Origin: Pseudobowmanella zhangzhouensis | Lineage (GTDB): Bacteria > Pseudomonadota > Gammaproteobacteria > Enterobacterales > Alteromonadaceae | Length of the DNA stretch: 64,000 nucleotides | Direction of reading: 5' to 3' | NCBI RefSeq assembly: GCF_042662685.1 | Contig: NZ_JBHSYO010000015.1 | Span: 62,001-126,000, forward strand | Shown: in pieces, positions 36,448 through 46,610 of the stretch | Layout: every line of letters begins with the position of its first letter | How positions within the stretch are numbered: position 1 is the stretch's first letter | Position numbers and translations under genes: made by a program | The notes under the pieces: generated by a model | Told to the model about the DNA's origin: nothing | The model's database searches: none | The model's input: the letters and a program-made list of their open reading frames with translations, nothing else

Positions 36448-37854
36448 ATGAGCCCGGGGAAAGGAAAACAGGTCAAACGCTCCAATATATTGGTTATTTT
36501 TGAGGCGGTTCTGATCGCCTACTGTGCCCATCTAGCCAATTGGATCCTTAAACAATCCGTCAATATTCAGCCGGTTGAAGATGTCGTCATGGCGCTCAAC
36601 ATAGGCTTAATCGTGGTTTTCACACAACTCGCGGCTTTGTCAGTTGGTTTATATGAACCGAAGTTACGTGAGACTTATCGAGGCGTAGTACGACGAATTT
36701 TCGTCAGTGTCGCCATTGCCTACTTTGTTATGGAAGTGCTCACTGGCGCAATCTTTAGCGGCATTTCAATCCATCCTTATTACCTGCCTTTAACCTCTGG
36801 GTTGATTATTTTCACCTTGTGCCTGTTTCGATACTTTTCAAACAAAATGGGCGCATTGGGACTGGGCAAAAGCCGGATAATCGTAATTGGTGCCGGCGAG
36901 CGCGCATCAATCATAGAGCGTCGCATGCGCCGTGATGTTGACCGTCAAGGTTTTGAGCTGGTCGGCTTTATTCCCATCCCCGGGGACAATCGTGAACACG
37001 GCATCAAAAACGAAGAAATCATTAATGTTCCGATCGATGAAACGTTCCGACAGTTTCTTGCCGAAAATGAAATTGAAGAAATTGTCATCGCCTGCGATCA
37101 GCGTCGCGGAACTTTGCCCATCGATATCTTATTTGATTGCCGCATTCGTGGTATCGATATCGTCGACATTCTCGATTTTATGGAGAGGGAGTCAGGACAG
37201 ATCGCAGTTAACATGATATATCCGAGTTGGGTCATTTACTCAAATGGCTTCCACACGCATAACTACCTGCGCGACGCCCTCAACTTCGGCATCAACGCAT
37301 TCCTGGCGTTTATCATTTTGCTGTTTACCTGGCCGTTAATGCTATTTGCAGTTCTCGGCATCTGGATAGAAGAAGGCATTAAAGCACCATTGTTATACAG
37401 CCAGGACCGTATCGGCTTAAATGGCAAAGTATTCCGTATTTTCAAATTCCGCAGCATGCGCACTGACGCCGAAAAAGACGGTGCTAAATGGGCAACGAAG
37501 AACGATTCTCGGGTAACTCGCATCGGCAATATTCTGCGTAAATACCGGATTGATGAATTACCGCAACTATGGAACGTATTGCGCGGTGACATGGCGTTTA
37601 TCGGTCCTCGCCCGGAGCGTCCGGAATTTGTGGAACAATTGATCCGGGAAATCCCATATTACAACCAGCGCCATAACGTGCGACCTGGTCTGGCAGGTTG
37701 GGCGCAGTTGAATTATCCCTACGGCGCGAGTATTGAAGACTCGATGGAGAAGCTTAAATTTGACCTGTATTACGTCAAACACCAGAGCTTCCTGCTGGAT
37801 ATTCTGATTCTTATCCGTACCGTAGAAGTCGTATTGTTTGGAAAAGGCCGATGA
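36448..37854 (+). CDS. XrtA-associated polyprenyl-phosphate sugar transferase (initiating)
   Basis: A 468-residue membrane protein. Five N-terminal helices (about 10-130), a Rossmann-like linker (IIVIGAGERASIIERR), another helix near 285-310, and the catalytic cytoplasmic domain RIGLNGKVFRIFKFRSMRTDAE...RKYRIDELPQLWNVLRGDMAFIGPRPERPEF. This is the WbaP/EpsB type that transfers the first sugar phosphate to undecaprenyl phosphate. It matches the TIGR03013 XrtA glycosyltransferase. It overlaps the deacetylase gene by four bases. Confidence 0.94.
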   Translation: MSPGKGKQVKRSNILVIFEAVLIAYCAHLANWILKQSVNIQPVEDVVMALNIGLIVVFTQLAALSVGLYEPKLRETYRGVVRRIFVSVAIAYFVMEVLTGAIFSGISIHPYYLPLTSGLIIFTLCLFRYFSNKMGALGLGKSRIIVIGAGERASIIERRMRRDVDRQGFELVGFIPIPGDNREHGIKNEEIINVPIDETFRQFLAENEIEEIVIACDQRRGTLPIDILFDCRIRGIDIVDILDFMERESGQIAVNMIYPSWVIYSNGFHTHNYLRDALNFGINAFLAFIILLFTWPLMLFAVLGIWIEEGIKAPLLYSQDRIGLNGKVFRIFKFRSMRTDAEKDGAKWATKNDSRVTRIGNILRKYRIDELPQLWNVLRGDMAFIGPRPERPEFVEQLIREIPYYNQRHNVRPGLAGWAQLNYPYGASIEDSMEKLKFDLYYVKHQSFLLDILILIRTVEVVLFGKGR

Positions 37855-38696
37855 GTACAAAGTTATCCCCCACCATCAATGCGATGACGGTAGATGTAGA
37901 GGACTTTTTCCAGGTTTCCGCATGGGATGGTGTCATCAACCCAAATGATTGGCAGCAATACACACCTCGTGTTGCGGAAAATACTCGAAAGCTGCTTGAC
38001 CTGTTTGATAAATATCAGGTGAAGGCAACGTTTTTTACGCTTGGCTGGGTGGCCGAACGCTTTCCAGAATTGATCAGGGACATCGACAAACGCGGGCACG
38101 AAGTGGCAAGTCACGGCTACGCACACCGGCGCGCGTCTTCGCAAACTCAGGAAGAATTTTACGCCGATGTAAAACGTTCCAAAGATCATTTAGAAAACTT
38201 GCTCGGCAAAGCGATTATTGGCTATAGAGCACCTAGCTTTTCGATTGGCTACACCAATGAATGGGCGTTTCAGACTTTGGTAGACCTGGGTTTTAAATAC
38301 AGTTCAAGCACTTACCCAGTTAAGCACGATTTATATGGTACGCCTGAATGGCCCAGATTCGCCTATAATCGCCCGGAAGGTATCACCGAGATCCCAATTC
38401 CTACCTATAAGTGGCTTGGCAAACAAATCGCCATAGGTGGTGGTGGTTATTTCCGCCTTTATCCCTACGGTTTATCACGCCATTTAATTCAACGTTATCT
38501 GAAGGCAGAGAGCCAACCATATTCATTTTATTTCCACCCTTGGGAAATCGACCCGGAACAGCCAAAGGTAGAAGGCGGCTCCTGGAAGTCCAACTTCCGT
38601 CATTATGTAAATTTGGATAAAACCTTTGATAAGCTGGAAAAACTGCTGCAAGACTTTCATTGGTCAACCATGCAGGACGTGTATGGAGTAAGCTAA
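37851..38696 (+). CDS. XrtA-associated polysaccharide deacetylase (DUF3473)
   Basis: 281 residues. The NodB-type motif begins AMTVDVEDFFQVSAW (metal-binding Asp), later RGHEVASHGYAHRR and IIGYRAPSFSIG, then a DUF3473 C-terminal part with YSFYFHPWEIDPEQPK. It removes N-acetyl groups from the polymer, or acts on a precursor. It overlaps the sugar transferase by ATGA and is followed directly by the FemAB-like gene. Confidence 0.93.
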   Translation: MSTKLSPTINAMTVDVEDFFQVSAWDGVINPNDWQQYTPRVAENTRKLLDLFDKYQVKATFFTLGWVAERFPELIRDIDKRGHEVASHGYAHRRASSQTQEEFYADVKRSKDHLENLLGKAIIGYRAPSFSIGYTNEWAFQTLVDLGFKYSSSTYPVKHDLYGTPEWPRFAYNRPEGITEIPIPTYKWLGKQIAIGGGGYFRLYPYGLSRHLIQRYLKAESQPYSFYFHPWEIDPEQPKVEGGSWKSNFRHYVNLDKTFDKLEKLLQDFHWSTMQDVYGVS

Positions 38697-39737
38697 GTGT
38701 CTGAATTGGTTATTAAAACGTTAGGTCAGGATAAGACTGAACAGCAAAAGTGGGACGCGTTTGTTGACCAATGTCAGCTCGGCACCTTCTTCCACCTTAG
38801 TGGTTGGAAAACCGTCATTGAAAAAAGTTACGGACATACCTGCCATTTTCTTTATGCCAATCAAGACGAGCGGATAGTCGGTGTGCTGCCTTTGGCACAT
38901 CAAAAAAGCATCCTATTTGGTAACGCTCTGATTTCATTGCCTTTTTGTGTGTATGGCGGTGCCGCTAGCGATGACCCTGATGTGATGAACGCCCTTGAAG
39001 ATGCGGCCATAGAATTGGCGCAGAAGTTGGGCGTGGATTATCTGGAAATGCGTTACCCGTTTGGACGACAAAACCGGTTAAGCGAGCGCTGCGCACATTC
39101 GACCTTTGGCTGCGACCTCGGCGATGATGACGCTGCGATTCTTGCCGGTGTGAAAAAGAATGAGCGTGCTGTTATCCGTCATTCGTTGAACAACGGTTTG
39201 GAATACACCGTAAGTGGTGATGTGAAAGAATGTTATGAAATTTACTCGGAGAGTGTACGAAATCTTGGCACCCCGGTGTTCCCCAAGCATTATTTCAGTA
39301 CATTAAAAGACGTTTTCGGTGAGCGCTGCGAAGTGCTCACAGTAACCAAAGAGGGAAAGTCAGTCTCTTCGGTACTGAGCTTTTACTACAAAAATGAAGT
39401 CTTGCCATATTACGGCGGAGGTACCCCACAGGCGCGCGAGTTAAAAAGTAATGACTTTATGTATTATCAACTCATGTGCCACGCCCGCAATGATCGTGCG
39501 TGTCATCGATATGACTTTGGTCGCAGTAAAAACGACTCCGGCGCGTTTAAGTACAAAAAAAACTGGGGTATGGCCCCTGTACCGCTTCACTACCAGTTCT
39601 ATCTGGTTAAAGCGGAGGCTTTACCCAATCTCAGCCCGAATAATCCCAAATATCAACTCTTTATTCAGATGTGGAAACGACTTCCCATTTGGTTAAGTCG
39701 TTTAATGGGGCCTTTTCTGTCTAAATATCTGGGGTAG
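38697..39737 (+). CDS. XrtA-associated FemAB-like acyl/aminoacyl transferase
   Basis: 346 residues starting at a GTG that abuts the deacetylase stop. Two GNAT-like lobes: LGTFFHLSGWKTVIEKSYGH with LVIKT in the first, and VSSVLSFYYKNEVLPYYGGGTPQARELKSNDFMYYQLMCHA in the second, as in TIGR03019. The family is thought to add an amino-acid or acyl group to the polysaccharide or a lipid-linked unit; the substrate is not known. Confidence 0.88.
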   Translation: MSELVIKTLGQDKTEQQKWDAFVDQCQLGTFFHLSGWKTVIEKSYGHTCHFLYANQDERIVGVLPLAHQKSILFGNALISLPFCVYGGAASDDPDVMNALEDAAIELAQKLGVDYLEMRYPFGRQNRLSERCAHSTFGCDLGDDDAAILAGVKKNERAVIRHSLNNGLEYTVSGDVKECYEIYSESVRNLGTPVFPKHYFSTLKDVFGERCEVLTVTKEGKSVSSVLSFYYKNEVLPYYGGGTPQARELKSNDFMYYQLMCHARNDRACHRYDFGRSKNDSGAFKYKKNWGMAPVPLHYQFYLVKAEALPNLSPNNPKYQLFIQMWKRLPIWLSRLMGPFLSKYLG

Positions 39738-39739
39738 TC

Positions 39740-40936
39740 ATGAACAAGCCACCATTGTTGTACCTTGTTCATCGCATTCCTTATCCGCCAAACAAAGGCG
39801 ACAAGATCCGCTCTTACAATATTCTGCGTGAACTAAACAAACACTTTACCGTGCATGTCGTGTGCTTTATGGATGATCCTCATGATGCGCAGTACATTCC
39901 AGCGCTCGAGCAGGAATGCGCCAGTTTATATGTAGAGTCGCAAAACAAAATTTGGTGCCTGGCTAAAGCTGCGTTTGGGTTGATTACCGGCAACCCCTTA
40001 TCTTTGCCCTATTATGCGTCACGTGCGATGCAGCGACAGGTCAACAAACTCGTCAATCAACATCAGATAAAACACGCACTGGTGTTTTCCTCCACTATGG
40101 GGCAATTTATTTATCCCCAGCCAGAGTTACGGGTCGTGACCGATTTCGTCGATGTGGACTCAGATAAATGGCGTCAGTATGCGTTACAAGGCAATTTAAT
40201 TAAGCGCTGGATTTATAACCGTGAACAACGCACGCTACAAAAAGAAGAACAAAATCTGTGTTCTCGCTCCGCGTTTTCTACCTTTGTCTCGCCGCAGGAA
40301 GCCGAGTTATTCAGGCAACTAATGCCCACTTCGCTGCATGATAAAATCGGACATTTATACAACGGGGTTGATGTTAGCTACTTCAACCCTAGTGGTGAGT
40401 TTGCCCCGTGTGAACAACCAATAGACGTATGCTTCACCGGTGCAATGGACTATTGGGCGAATGTGGATGCCGTATTGTGGTTTGCGCAAAATGTTTGGCC
40501 TTTAGTACGCCAACAAAAACCTGATGCCACATTTTATATTGTAGGCGGCAATCCCAGTGACAAGGTATTGGCATTAGACGGAAAACTTGGCATCCGTGTA
40601 ACTGGGCGTGTCGCAGACGTCAGACCATATGCCATGAAAGCCAAGATAAATGTTGCACCATTACAAATTGCACGTGGAATTCAAAATAAAGTTCTGGAAG
40701 CCATGGCACTTGCAAAACCTGTAGTCGCAACCAGCCTGGCCATCGAAGGCATTAACACAGATGCCCCGGCGGTATTTATTTCTGACCAGCCATCTGATTT
40801 TGCTGACATTGTTTTGACACAAATAGACACGCCCGCAGAAGCGTCTTCAAGCCGGGAATGGATAATCCAAAATTTGCGCTGGGACAATGCGCTGAGCAAG
40901 TTACCTGGCCTGATCAAAGGAACAGAAAATCAATGA
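39740..40936 (+). CDS. XrtA-associated glycosyltransferase (TIGR03087-like)
   Basis: 398 residues. It opens LYLVHRIPYPPNKGDKIRSYNILREL, the phrase typical of TIGR03087 glycosyltransferases, with GT-B second-domain signatures CFTGAMDYWANVDAVLWFA and IQNKVLEAMALAKPVVAT (E-x7-E region). Cytoplasmic sugar transfer onto the lipid-linked repeat. It overlaps xrtA by four bases. Confidence 0.91.
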   Translation: MNKPPLLYLVHRIPYPPNKGDKIRSYNILRELNKHFTVHVVCFMDDPHDAQYIPALEQECASLYVESQNKIWCLAKAAFGLITGNPLSLPYYASRAMQRQVNKLVNQHQIKHALVFSSTMGQFIYPQPELRVVTDFVDVDSDKWRQYALQGNLIKRWIYNREQRTLQKEEQNLCSRSAFSTFVSPQEAELFRQLMPTSLHDKIGHLYNGVDVSYFNPSGEFAPCEQPIDVCFTGAMDYWANVDAVLWFAQNVWPLVRQQKPDATFYIVGGNPSDKVLALDGKLGIRVTGRVADVRPYAMKAKINVAPLQIARGIQNKVLEAMALAKPVVATSLAIEGINTDAPAVFISDQPSDFADIVLTQIDTPAEASSSREWIIQNLRWDNALSKLPGLIKGTENQ

Positions 40937-42366
40937 GAGTGTCTCCCTTCACTTATCTGCTGTCGGTCGTAATTTTGTGGGGAGCCCTATTTTACGAGTC
41001 TGTTTGGTCAACCATTCTTATTTGGGAACGTTCACCCACTTTTAATCACGGCTTTCTTATTGCGCCGATATGCATTTACCTGGTTTATCAAAAGTGGGAA
41101 ATGCTCATTCGACTACCTTTTGCGGTGGCATGGCGAGCCGTCATTGCAATCATACCCGCTGTTTTTTTATGGGTAGCGGGTCAACTTAGTCATATTGCCT
41201 TCGTTGAACAGTTTGCAGCGTTCTTACTTTTGCCCATGATGCTTTGGTTTTTCTGTGGTAATGCATTCATAAAAGAGCTGCTATTCGTATGTTTCTTTTG
41301 GATGTTTAGTGTCCCGGTGGGTGAGTTCCTTGTACCCGATTTACAAAATATTACCGCGGATTTCACGGTCTTCTTTTTAGAGTTATCCGGTGTCCCGGTT
41401 TATCGCGAAGGGTTGTTTATTGCCATTCCAAATGGCTTATTTGAAGTTGCAGCGGCATGCTCAGGCATTCGTTACCTGATCGCATCATTCTGTCTAGGTA
41501 CATTATATGCCTATCTGAATTACACAAAGTGGAAGAAACGGCTCGGTTTCGTGGCTTTTTCATTAGTACTACCGATTATTGCCAACGGCATTCGTGCCTA
41601 TGGCATTATCTTAATTGCGCACTTGAGTAATATGGAGTACGCCACAGGCGTAGATCACATTATCTATGGATGGATTTGGTTCGCTGTTGTGCTGTTGATT
41701 ATGTTCAGCGTTGGTAATCGTTGGCGAGATCCAATAAATCAAACGCCGGCTCACACAACACCAGTGCCATCCAAACAGATTAACCTTTCATTCCTTGCGT
41801 CTTTAGTGGCATTTGGCGTTATATTCGCTATGCACTTGGTATATCTGAATGTCGCTGGTCACCCAGCACTCAAGCCGGTTCCCGCGTTTGCACAGCAGTT
41901 TGCGGAAGAATATCAGGGTGAGAGAACTTGGCTACCCGTTTTCAAGGATCCTGACTTCGAACTCATCCGCACAAGCGACGATGTTGATATGTACCTAGCG
42001 TATTATCAGCACAACCGTGACAGCAAAGAACTCATAAAGGGCACACACAAACCTTATAACGATCTCCGCTGGTCGCTGGAACAAAGTCAAACCTTTGATA
42101 CTTTCAGACTTATCGAGATAACCAGTCCGGGTGGCGCTAAACGCCTTATTGCCTATGCCTACGTGATAGACGGCTTGATCACTCCCAGTACTGCAAAAGT
42201 AAAACTCAGCCAGCTAAAACAGGCGGTACTGGGGCAAACACAAAATGGTTTCTTTATCGCTTATTCGATACGTTACGATGGGAGTAACACCCGAAAGCAG
42301 CAATTTATTGAAACGGTGAAACCCTTGCTGTCAGCCAATCTTTTGGACGAATTGGATGGCGACTAG
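40933..42366 (+). CDS. xrtA: Exosortase A with C-terminal EpsI domain
   Basis: 477 residues from ATG 40933, which overlaps the previous stop. A polytopic membrane enzyme of about eight helices. The catalytic triad is visible: Cys176 in AAACSGIRYL, Arg221 in IANGIRAYG, His242 in GVDHIIYG. The C-terminal third (from about 300) is a soluble EpsI/DUF3485 domain (YQGERTWLPVFKDPDFE...YLAYYQ), the known XrtA-EpsI fusion. Exosortases cleave PEP-CTERM proteins and join them to a glycan or lipid anchor. No PEP-CTERM protein was recognised in this window, so its substrates must lie elsewhere (inference). Confidence 0.95.
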   Translation: MRVSPFTYLLSVVILWGALFYESVWSTILIWERSPTFNHGFLIAPICIYLVYQKWEMLIRLPFAVAWRAVIAIIPAVFLWVAGQLSHIAFVEQFAAFLLLPMMLWFFCGNAFIKELLFVCFFWMFSVPVGEFLVPDLQNITADFTVFFLELSGVPVYREGLFIAIPNGLFEVAAACSGIRYLIASFCLGTLYAYLNYTKWKKRLGFVAFSLVLPIIANGIRAYGIILIAHLSNMEYATGVDHIIYGWIWFAVVLLIMFSVGNRWRDPINQTPAHTTPVPSKQINLSFLASLVAFGVIFAMHLVYLNVAGHPALKPVPAFAQQFAEEYQGERTWLPVFKDPDFELIRTSDDVDMYLAYYQHNRDSKELIKGTHKPYNDLRWSLEQSQTFDTFRLIEITSPGGAKRLIAYAYVIDGLITPSTAKVKLSQLKQAVLGQTQNGFFIAYSIRYDGSNTRKQQFIETVKPLLSANLLDELDGD

Positions 42367-42367
42367 C

Positions 42368-43501
42368 ATGCATGTTGTCCATATCATTTACCGCCTGGAT
42401 ACCGGCGGGTTAGAAAACGGTCTGGTAAATCTTATTAATCGTTTACCAGCCACTGAATATCAGCACAGCATTATCACGTTGAATGGTCAAAATCCCGAAT
42501 TTGCCCAACGAATTCAGCAATCTAACGTCACAATTGTCGACGTCGCGAAGAAGCCCGGACGTGATCTCGGCTGCTATTGGCGAATATTTCGCGCATTGAA
42601 AAAACTGCAACCTGATATCCTTCACACCCGCAACCTCACGAGTATTGAATACCAATGTATTGGTTGGTTGGCCGGCACTCCAAATCGTCTTCATGGAGAG
42701 CATGGTTGGGATGCGGATGACATTGGGGGTATTAGTACCAAGAATCAAAAAATACGCCGCCTGTTTAAACGCTTCATTCACCATTTCATCGGATTATCAA
42801 GCGAGTCCATACGCTATCTCAATCAAAAGGTCGGTGTCGCATACAGCAATATCACCCATATATGTAACGGTGTAGATGTTGAACGCTTCCGACCCAATCG
42901 TGCCGCCAGGTTAAATTTACCGTTCGATTTTCAGGACGAAAAGCGCATTGTATTTGGAACTGTCGGCAGGCTTGCTGCAGTAAAAAACCAAACTTTACTG
43001 GTTGATAGTTTTATTCAGCTATGGCAAAGATTTCCGACCCATCGGCCCCATTTGCGTTTGGTCATTGTAGGTGATGGAATATTGCTGCCTGGACTGAAAG
43101 ATAAAATAAGCAAGGCTGGGCTAGATCACGCAGTTTGGTTCGCCGGCAACCGCAATGATGTAGCTCAGTTACTTCCGGCTATGGATGTGTTTGTTTTACC
43201 CTCGTTAGCAGAGGGCATCTCCAACACCATTTTAGAGGCGATGGCGTGTGGCGTGCCTGTTATTGCAACGGATGTAGGGGGCAACCCTGATTTGATTGCA
43301 CAACAGTTTGCCACCACCCACCTGGTGAGCAGTCAGCAACCAGACGAATTAACTAAAGCCATGGCGCGCTATGTTGAGTCGCCAGAAAAAATTCGTTCTG
43401 ACAGTGAAACCGTCAGGTTACACTGTCAGCAGCATTTCAGTATTGAGGCCATGGTCGAAAAATATCATGGTGTCTATCAGGCGCTAAGCCAGAGAGGGTA
43501 A
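42368..43501 (+). CDS. XrtA-associated glycosyltransferase (TIGR03088-like)
   Basis: 377 residues from ATG 42368, giving MHVVHIIYRLDTGGLENGLVNLINRL, the usual start of TIGR03088 enzymes. An in-frame ATG at 42356 overlapping xrtA is possible. GT-B second domain: FGTVGRLAAVKNQTLLVDSF, LVIVGDG and FVLPSLAEGISNTILEAMACGVPVIATDVGG. The catalytic Glu is in the E-x7-E of EGISNTILE. Confidence 0.92.
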   Translation: MHVVHIIYRLDTGGLENGLVNLINRLPATEYQHSIITLNGQNPEFAQRIQQSNVTIVDVAKKPGRDLGCYWRIFRALKKLQPDILHTRNLTSIEYQCIGWLAGTPNRLHGEHGWDADDIGGISTKNQKIRRLFKRFIHHFIGLSSESIRYLNQKVGVAYSNITHICNGVDVERFRPNRAARLNLPFDFQDEKRIVFGTVGRLAAVKNQTLLVDSFIQLWQRFPTHRPHLRLVIVGDGILLPGLKDKISKAGLDHAVWFAGNRNDVAQLLPAMDVFVLPSLAEGISNTILEAMACGVPVIATDVGGNPDLIAQQFATTHLVSSQQPDELTKAMARYVESPEKIRSDSETVRLHCQQHFSIEAMVEKYHGVYQALSQRG

Positions 43502-43506
43502 GGATT

Positions 43507-45408
43507 ATGTGTGGTATAGCAGGGATATTTCATTTAGCGGGTAATACACAGGTTGACCCGGGCGTTATCGCCAAAATGAATGATATCCAGCATCATCGCG
43601 GACCAGATGCAGGCGATTATTATTTTGGTGAAGGTGTCGCACTGGCCCACCGTCGCTTGTCGATCATCGACCTTGAAGGTAGCCCGCAACCCATGCAAAG
43701 TGCCTGTGGGCAGGCCGTCGTGGTGTTCAATGGTGAAATTTATAATTTCAAGGATCTGCATCAGGAACTGGCTGCAAAAGGTTATAAGTTTAATACTGAC
43801 GGCGATACCGAAACCATTCTCAACGCTTGGCTGGAATGGGGAGTGGACTGTGTTCACCATCTGCGCGGCATGTTTGCTTTCGCCATCTGGGATAAAAAAC
43901 AGCAGTGCTTGTTTATTGCCCGTGATCGATTAGGCATCAAACCTTTCTTTTACTCTTTGCTACCCAGTGGCGAAATGCTGTTCGGCTCAGAATTAAAAGT
44001 CCTGACCCAACACCCGCAATTCGACTCAACTTTGCGCAACACAACAATCGAAGACTACTTCACATTTGGCTACGTGCCAGAACCTCATACTGTGTATCAA
44101 CACAGCTACAAACTGGCACCAGGCCACCGTATGTTGATCCAACGTGGCATGCGTGAATTACCAGAACCGGAAGAATATTGGGATATACCTACCCATTTCG
44201 ACCACAGTATGGACGAGAATGAGGTTCAGGCTGAACTTATCGATCGGCTCAAGCAAGCGGTAGACATTCGCATGGTGGCGGATGTACCACTGGGCGCATT
44301 CTTATCTGGTGGCGTCGACTCAAGTGGTGTCGTCGCGCTGATGTCCCAATTGCAATCTGACCCGGTCAATACCTGCGCCATCGGCTTTGATGTAAAAGCC
44401 TTTAATGAAACCGAATTCGCGCAAATGGTCGCCGACCGCTACAAAACCAACCACAGGGTAGAAACCGTTAGCCAGGATGATTTCGACCTGATTGATAAGC
44501 TGGCGTTTTTGTATGATGAACCCTACGCCGATAGCTCCGCGATGCCCACCTACCGGGTCTGCGAACTGGCACGCAAACATGTGACGGTGGCGCTCAGTGG
44601 TGATGGCGGGGATGAGTTATTCGCCGGTTACCGTCGCTATGCGATGCATATGCATGAGGAACGTATTCGCAATATGCTTCCGCTGGGCATTCGTAAGCCT
44701 ATTTTCGGACCACTGGGGGCGTTATATCCTAAGCTGGATTGGGCACCAAAGTTTTTGCGCGCTAAAACCACTTTTCAATCCATGGCGATGGATACCGTCG
44801 AGGGCTATCACAACTCCATGAGTTTGTTGCGCGCCGATGAGCGCAAAAAGCTATTCTCAAATGACTATCAACAAAGCCTTAATGGCTACTCGAGTCTCGA
44901 AGTATTCCGCCGCTATGGCGATAAAGTGAAACACTTAGACCCGATGAAAATCGCTCAGTATATCGATATGAAGACCTACCTGGTGGGCGATATTCTGACC
45001 AAGGTCGATCGGGCATCAATGGCACACTCTTTAGAGGTACGTGTGCCAATTCTTGACCACAAGTTTGTTGAGTGGGCATTCAATACACCATCGAGCCACA
45101 ATCTGCACAAAGGTATTGGCAAATATTCATTTAAAAAATCCCTCGAACCACATTTGCCCCATGATGTGCTTTACCGCAAAAAAATGGGATTTGCAGTTCC
45201 ATTAGCAGACTGGTTCCGAGGCCCGTTGAAACAGCGTCTGTATGATGGATTACTGTCACAACAAATGCGCGAGAGTGGTTATTTCGACGAAAAACAACTC
45301 AAACGATTAGTGGATGACCATGTGAAAGGCTTGCGTGACAACAGTGCGCCACTGTGGACCCTGATGATGTTTGAAGCGTTTTTACGTCAGCGTAAGGTGC
45401 CTGCATGA
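43507..45408 (+). CDS. XrtA-associated glutamine amidotransferase / asparagine-synthase-like protein
   Basis: 633 residues. It keeps the class II glutaminase N-terminus MCGIAGIF, where Cys2 is the nucleophile, followed by HRGPDAGDYY and LAHRRLSIIDLEGSPQPM. The synthetase domain has the PP-loop GAFLSGGVDSSGVVAL near 263 and LALSGDGGDELFAGYRRY later. It is the TIGR03108 XrtA amidotransferase, likely amidating a uronic acid or peptide group in the exopolymer (inference). The next gene starts within its stop codon. Confidence 0.93.
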   Translation: MCGIAGIFHLAGNTQVDPGVIAKMNDIQHHRGPDAGDYYFGEGVALAHRRLSIIDLEGSPQPMQSACGQAVVVFNGEIYNFKDLHQELAAKGYKFNTDGDTETILNAWLEWGVDCVHHLRGMFAFAIWDKKQQCLFIARDRLGIKPFFYSLLPSGEMLFGSELKVLTQHPQFDSTLRNTTIEDYFTFGYVPEPHTVYQHSYKLAPGHRMLIQRGMRELPEPEEYWDIPTHFDHSMDENEVQAELIDRLKQAVDIRMVADVPLGAFLSGGVDSSGVVALMSQLQSDPVNTCAIGFDVKAFNETEFAQMVADRYKTNHRVETVSQDDFDLIDKLAFLYDEPYADSSAMPTYRVCELARKHVTVALSGDGGDELFAGYRRYAMHMHEERIRNMLPLGIRKPIFGPLGALYPKLDWAPKFLRAKTTFQSMAMDTVEGYHNSMSLLRADERKKLFSNDYQQSLNGYSSLEVFRRYGDKVKHLDPMKIAQYIDMKTYLVGDILTKVDRASMAHSLEVRVPILDHKFVEWAFNTPSSHNLHKGIGKYSFKKSLEPHLPHDVLYRKKMGFAVPLADWFRGPLKQRLYDGLLSQQMRESGYFDEKQLKRLVDDHVKGLRDNSAPLWTLMMFEAFLRQRKVPA

Positions 45409-46607
45409 AAATATTGCACGTCTTAGACCACAGTATTCCGCTGCACAGTGGCTACACGTTTCGAACACGTTCGATTTTAAAACAACAGCATGCTCGTGGG
45501 TGGCAAACAGTACAGGTCACCAGTCCTAAGCAAGGTAATGACAGCGCCACTATCGATGAAGTCGACGGGCTGACCTTTTATCGTACCGCTCCGCCTGGCG
45601 GGATCGCGACAAAGTTACCTGCGCTCAACCAATTAGCGTTGGTGCCACCGTTGGCAAAACGTATTCTGGATGCAGTCAAAGACCATCAGCCTGATGTTAT
45701 TCATGCCCATTCACCCGCGCTAAACGGTCTCGCGGCGCTCAAAGCTGCCAAACAATGCGGCTTACCTGTGGTGTATGAAATTCGTGCTTTTTGGGAAGAT
45801 GCCGCAGTTGACCATGGTACCTGCAAGGAAGGTGACCTGCGTTACAAGATGACCCGCATGCTGGAGAATTATGTGATTAAGCATGCCGAGCAGGTCACCA
45901 CTATCTGTGAGGGTTTACGACGTGACCTGATTCAGCGTGGCGTACCCGACACCAAAATCACTGTTATCCCTAACGCAGTCAATATCGAGCAATTTAATGT
46001 AATCACCAGCAAGGACTTGGCACTGGAACAAGAGTTAGGCTTACAGGGCAAGCAAGTGCTGGGATTTCTGGGGTCATTTTATGGCTACGAAGGGCTGGAT
46101 CTGTTGGTCGCTGCCCTGCCGCAGATCAAGCAACACATTCCCAACGTTGCGCTACTGTTAGTAGGTGGTGGCGTTCAAGAGGCCAATCTCAGAAATCAAA
46201 TAAAGCAATTGGGTCTGGAAAACGATGTCATTATGCCAGGACGTGTACCCCATGCTGACGTTGGCAAATATTATAGCCTGGTAGACCTGTTAGTATATCC
46301 GCGCAAGAACATGCGCCTGACCGATTTAGTCACCCCACTCAAGCCTCTGGAAGCAATGGCTCAAGGTAAGTTAGTGCTCGCTTCAGATGTAGGCGGACAC
46401 AAAGAATTGATTGAGCATAATAAAACCGGATGGCTGTTTAATGCAGATAACGTTGACGATTTGGCGCGCGCCGCGGTCGATATTTTGTCTGATCAAGCTC
46501 ATTGGCCGGCAGTGATTGCGCAGGGGCGTCACTTTGTGGAACAGGTACGAAACTGGCAAAATTCCGTTGCCAACTATCAATCAGTCTATCCTGGCTTGAA
46601 AGGGTAA
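45405..46607 (+). CDS. XrtA-associated glycosyltransferase (TIGR04063-like)
   Basis: 400 residues. It opens MKILHVLDHSIPLHSGYTFRTRSI, the characteristic TIGR04063 start, then GT-B motifs VYEIRAFWEDAAVDHGT, VLGFLGSFYGYEGLDLLV and PLKPLEAMAQGKLVLASDVGGHKELI. It overlaps the amidotransferase by ATGA and is followed three bases later by another glycosyltransferase. Confidence 0.91.
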   Translation: MKILHVLDHSIPLHSGYTFRTRSILKQQHARGWQTVQVTSPKQGNDSATIDEVDGLTFYRTAPPGGIATKLPALNQLALVPPLAKRILDAVKDHQPDVIHAHSPALNGLAALKAAKQCGLPVVYEIRAFWEDAAVDHGTCKEGDLRYKMTRMLENYVIKHAEQVTTICEGLRRDLIQRGVPDTKITVIPNAVNIEQFNVITSKDLALEQELGLQGKQVLGFLGSFYGYEGLDLLVAALPQIKQHIPNVALLLVGGGVQEANLRNQIKQLGLENDVIMPGRVPHADVGKYYSLVDLLVYPRKNMRLTDLVTPLKPLEAMAQGKLVLASDVGGHKELIEHNKTGWLFNADNVDDLARAAVDILSDQAHWPAVIAQGRHFVEQVRNWQNSVANYQSVYPGLKG

Positions 46608-46610
46608 TTC

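Noticed and set aside
40858..40932. 25-codon upstream extension of xrtA
   Set aside because: It lies inside the preceding glycosyltransferase and adds a non-hydrophobic leader; the ATG at 40933 gives the normal exosortase start.
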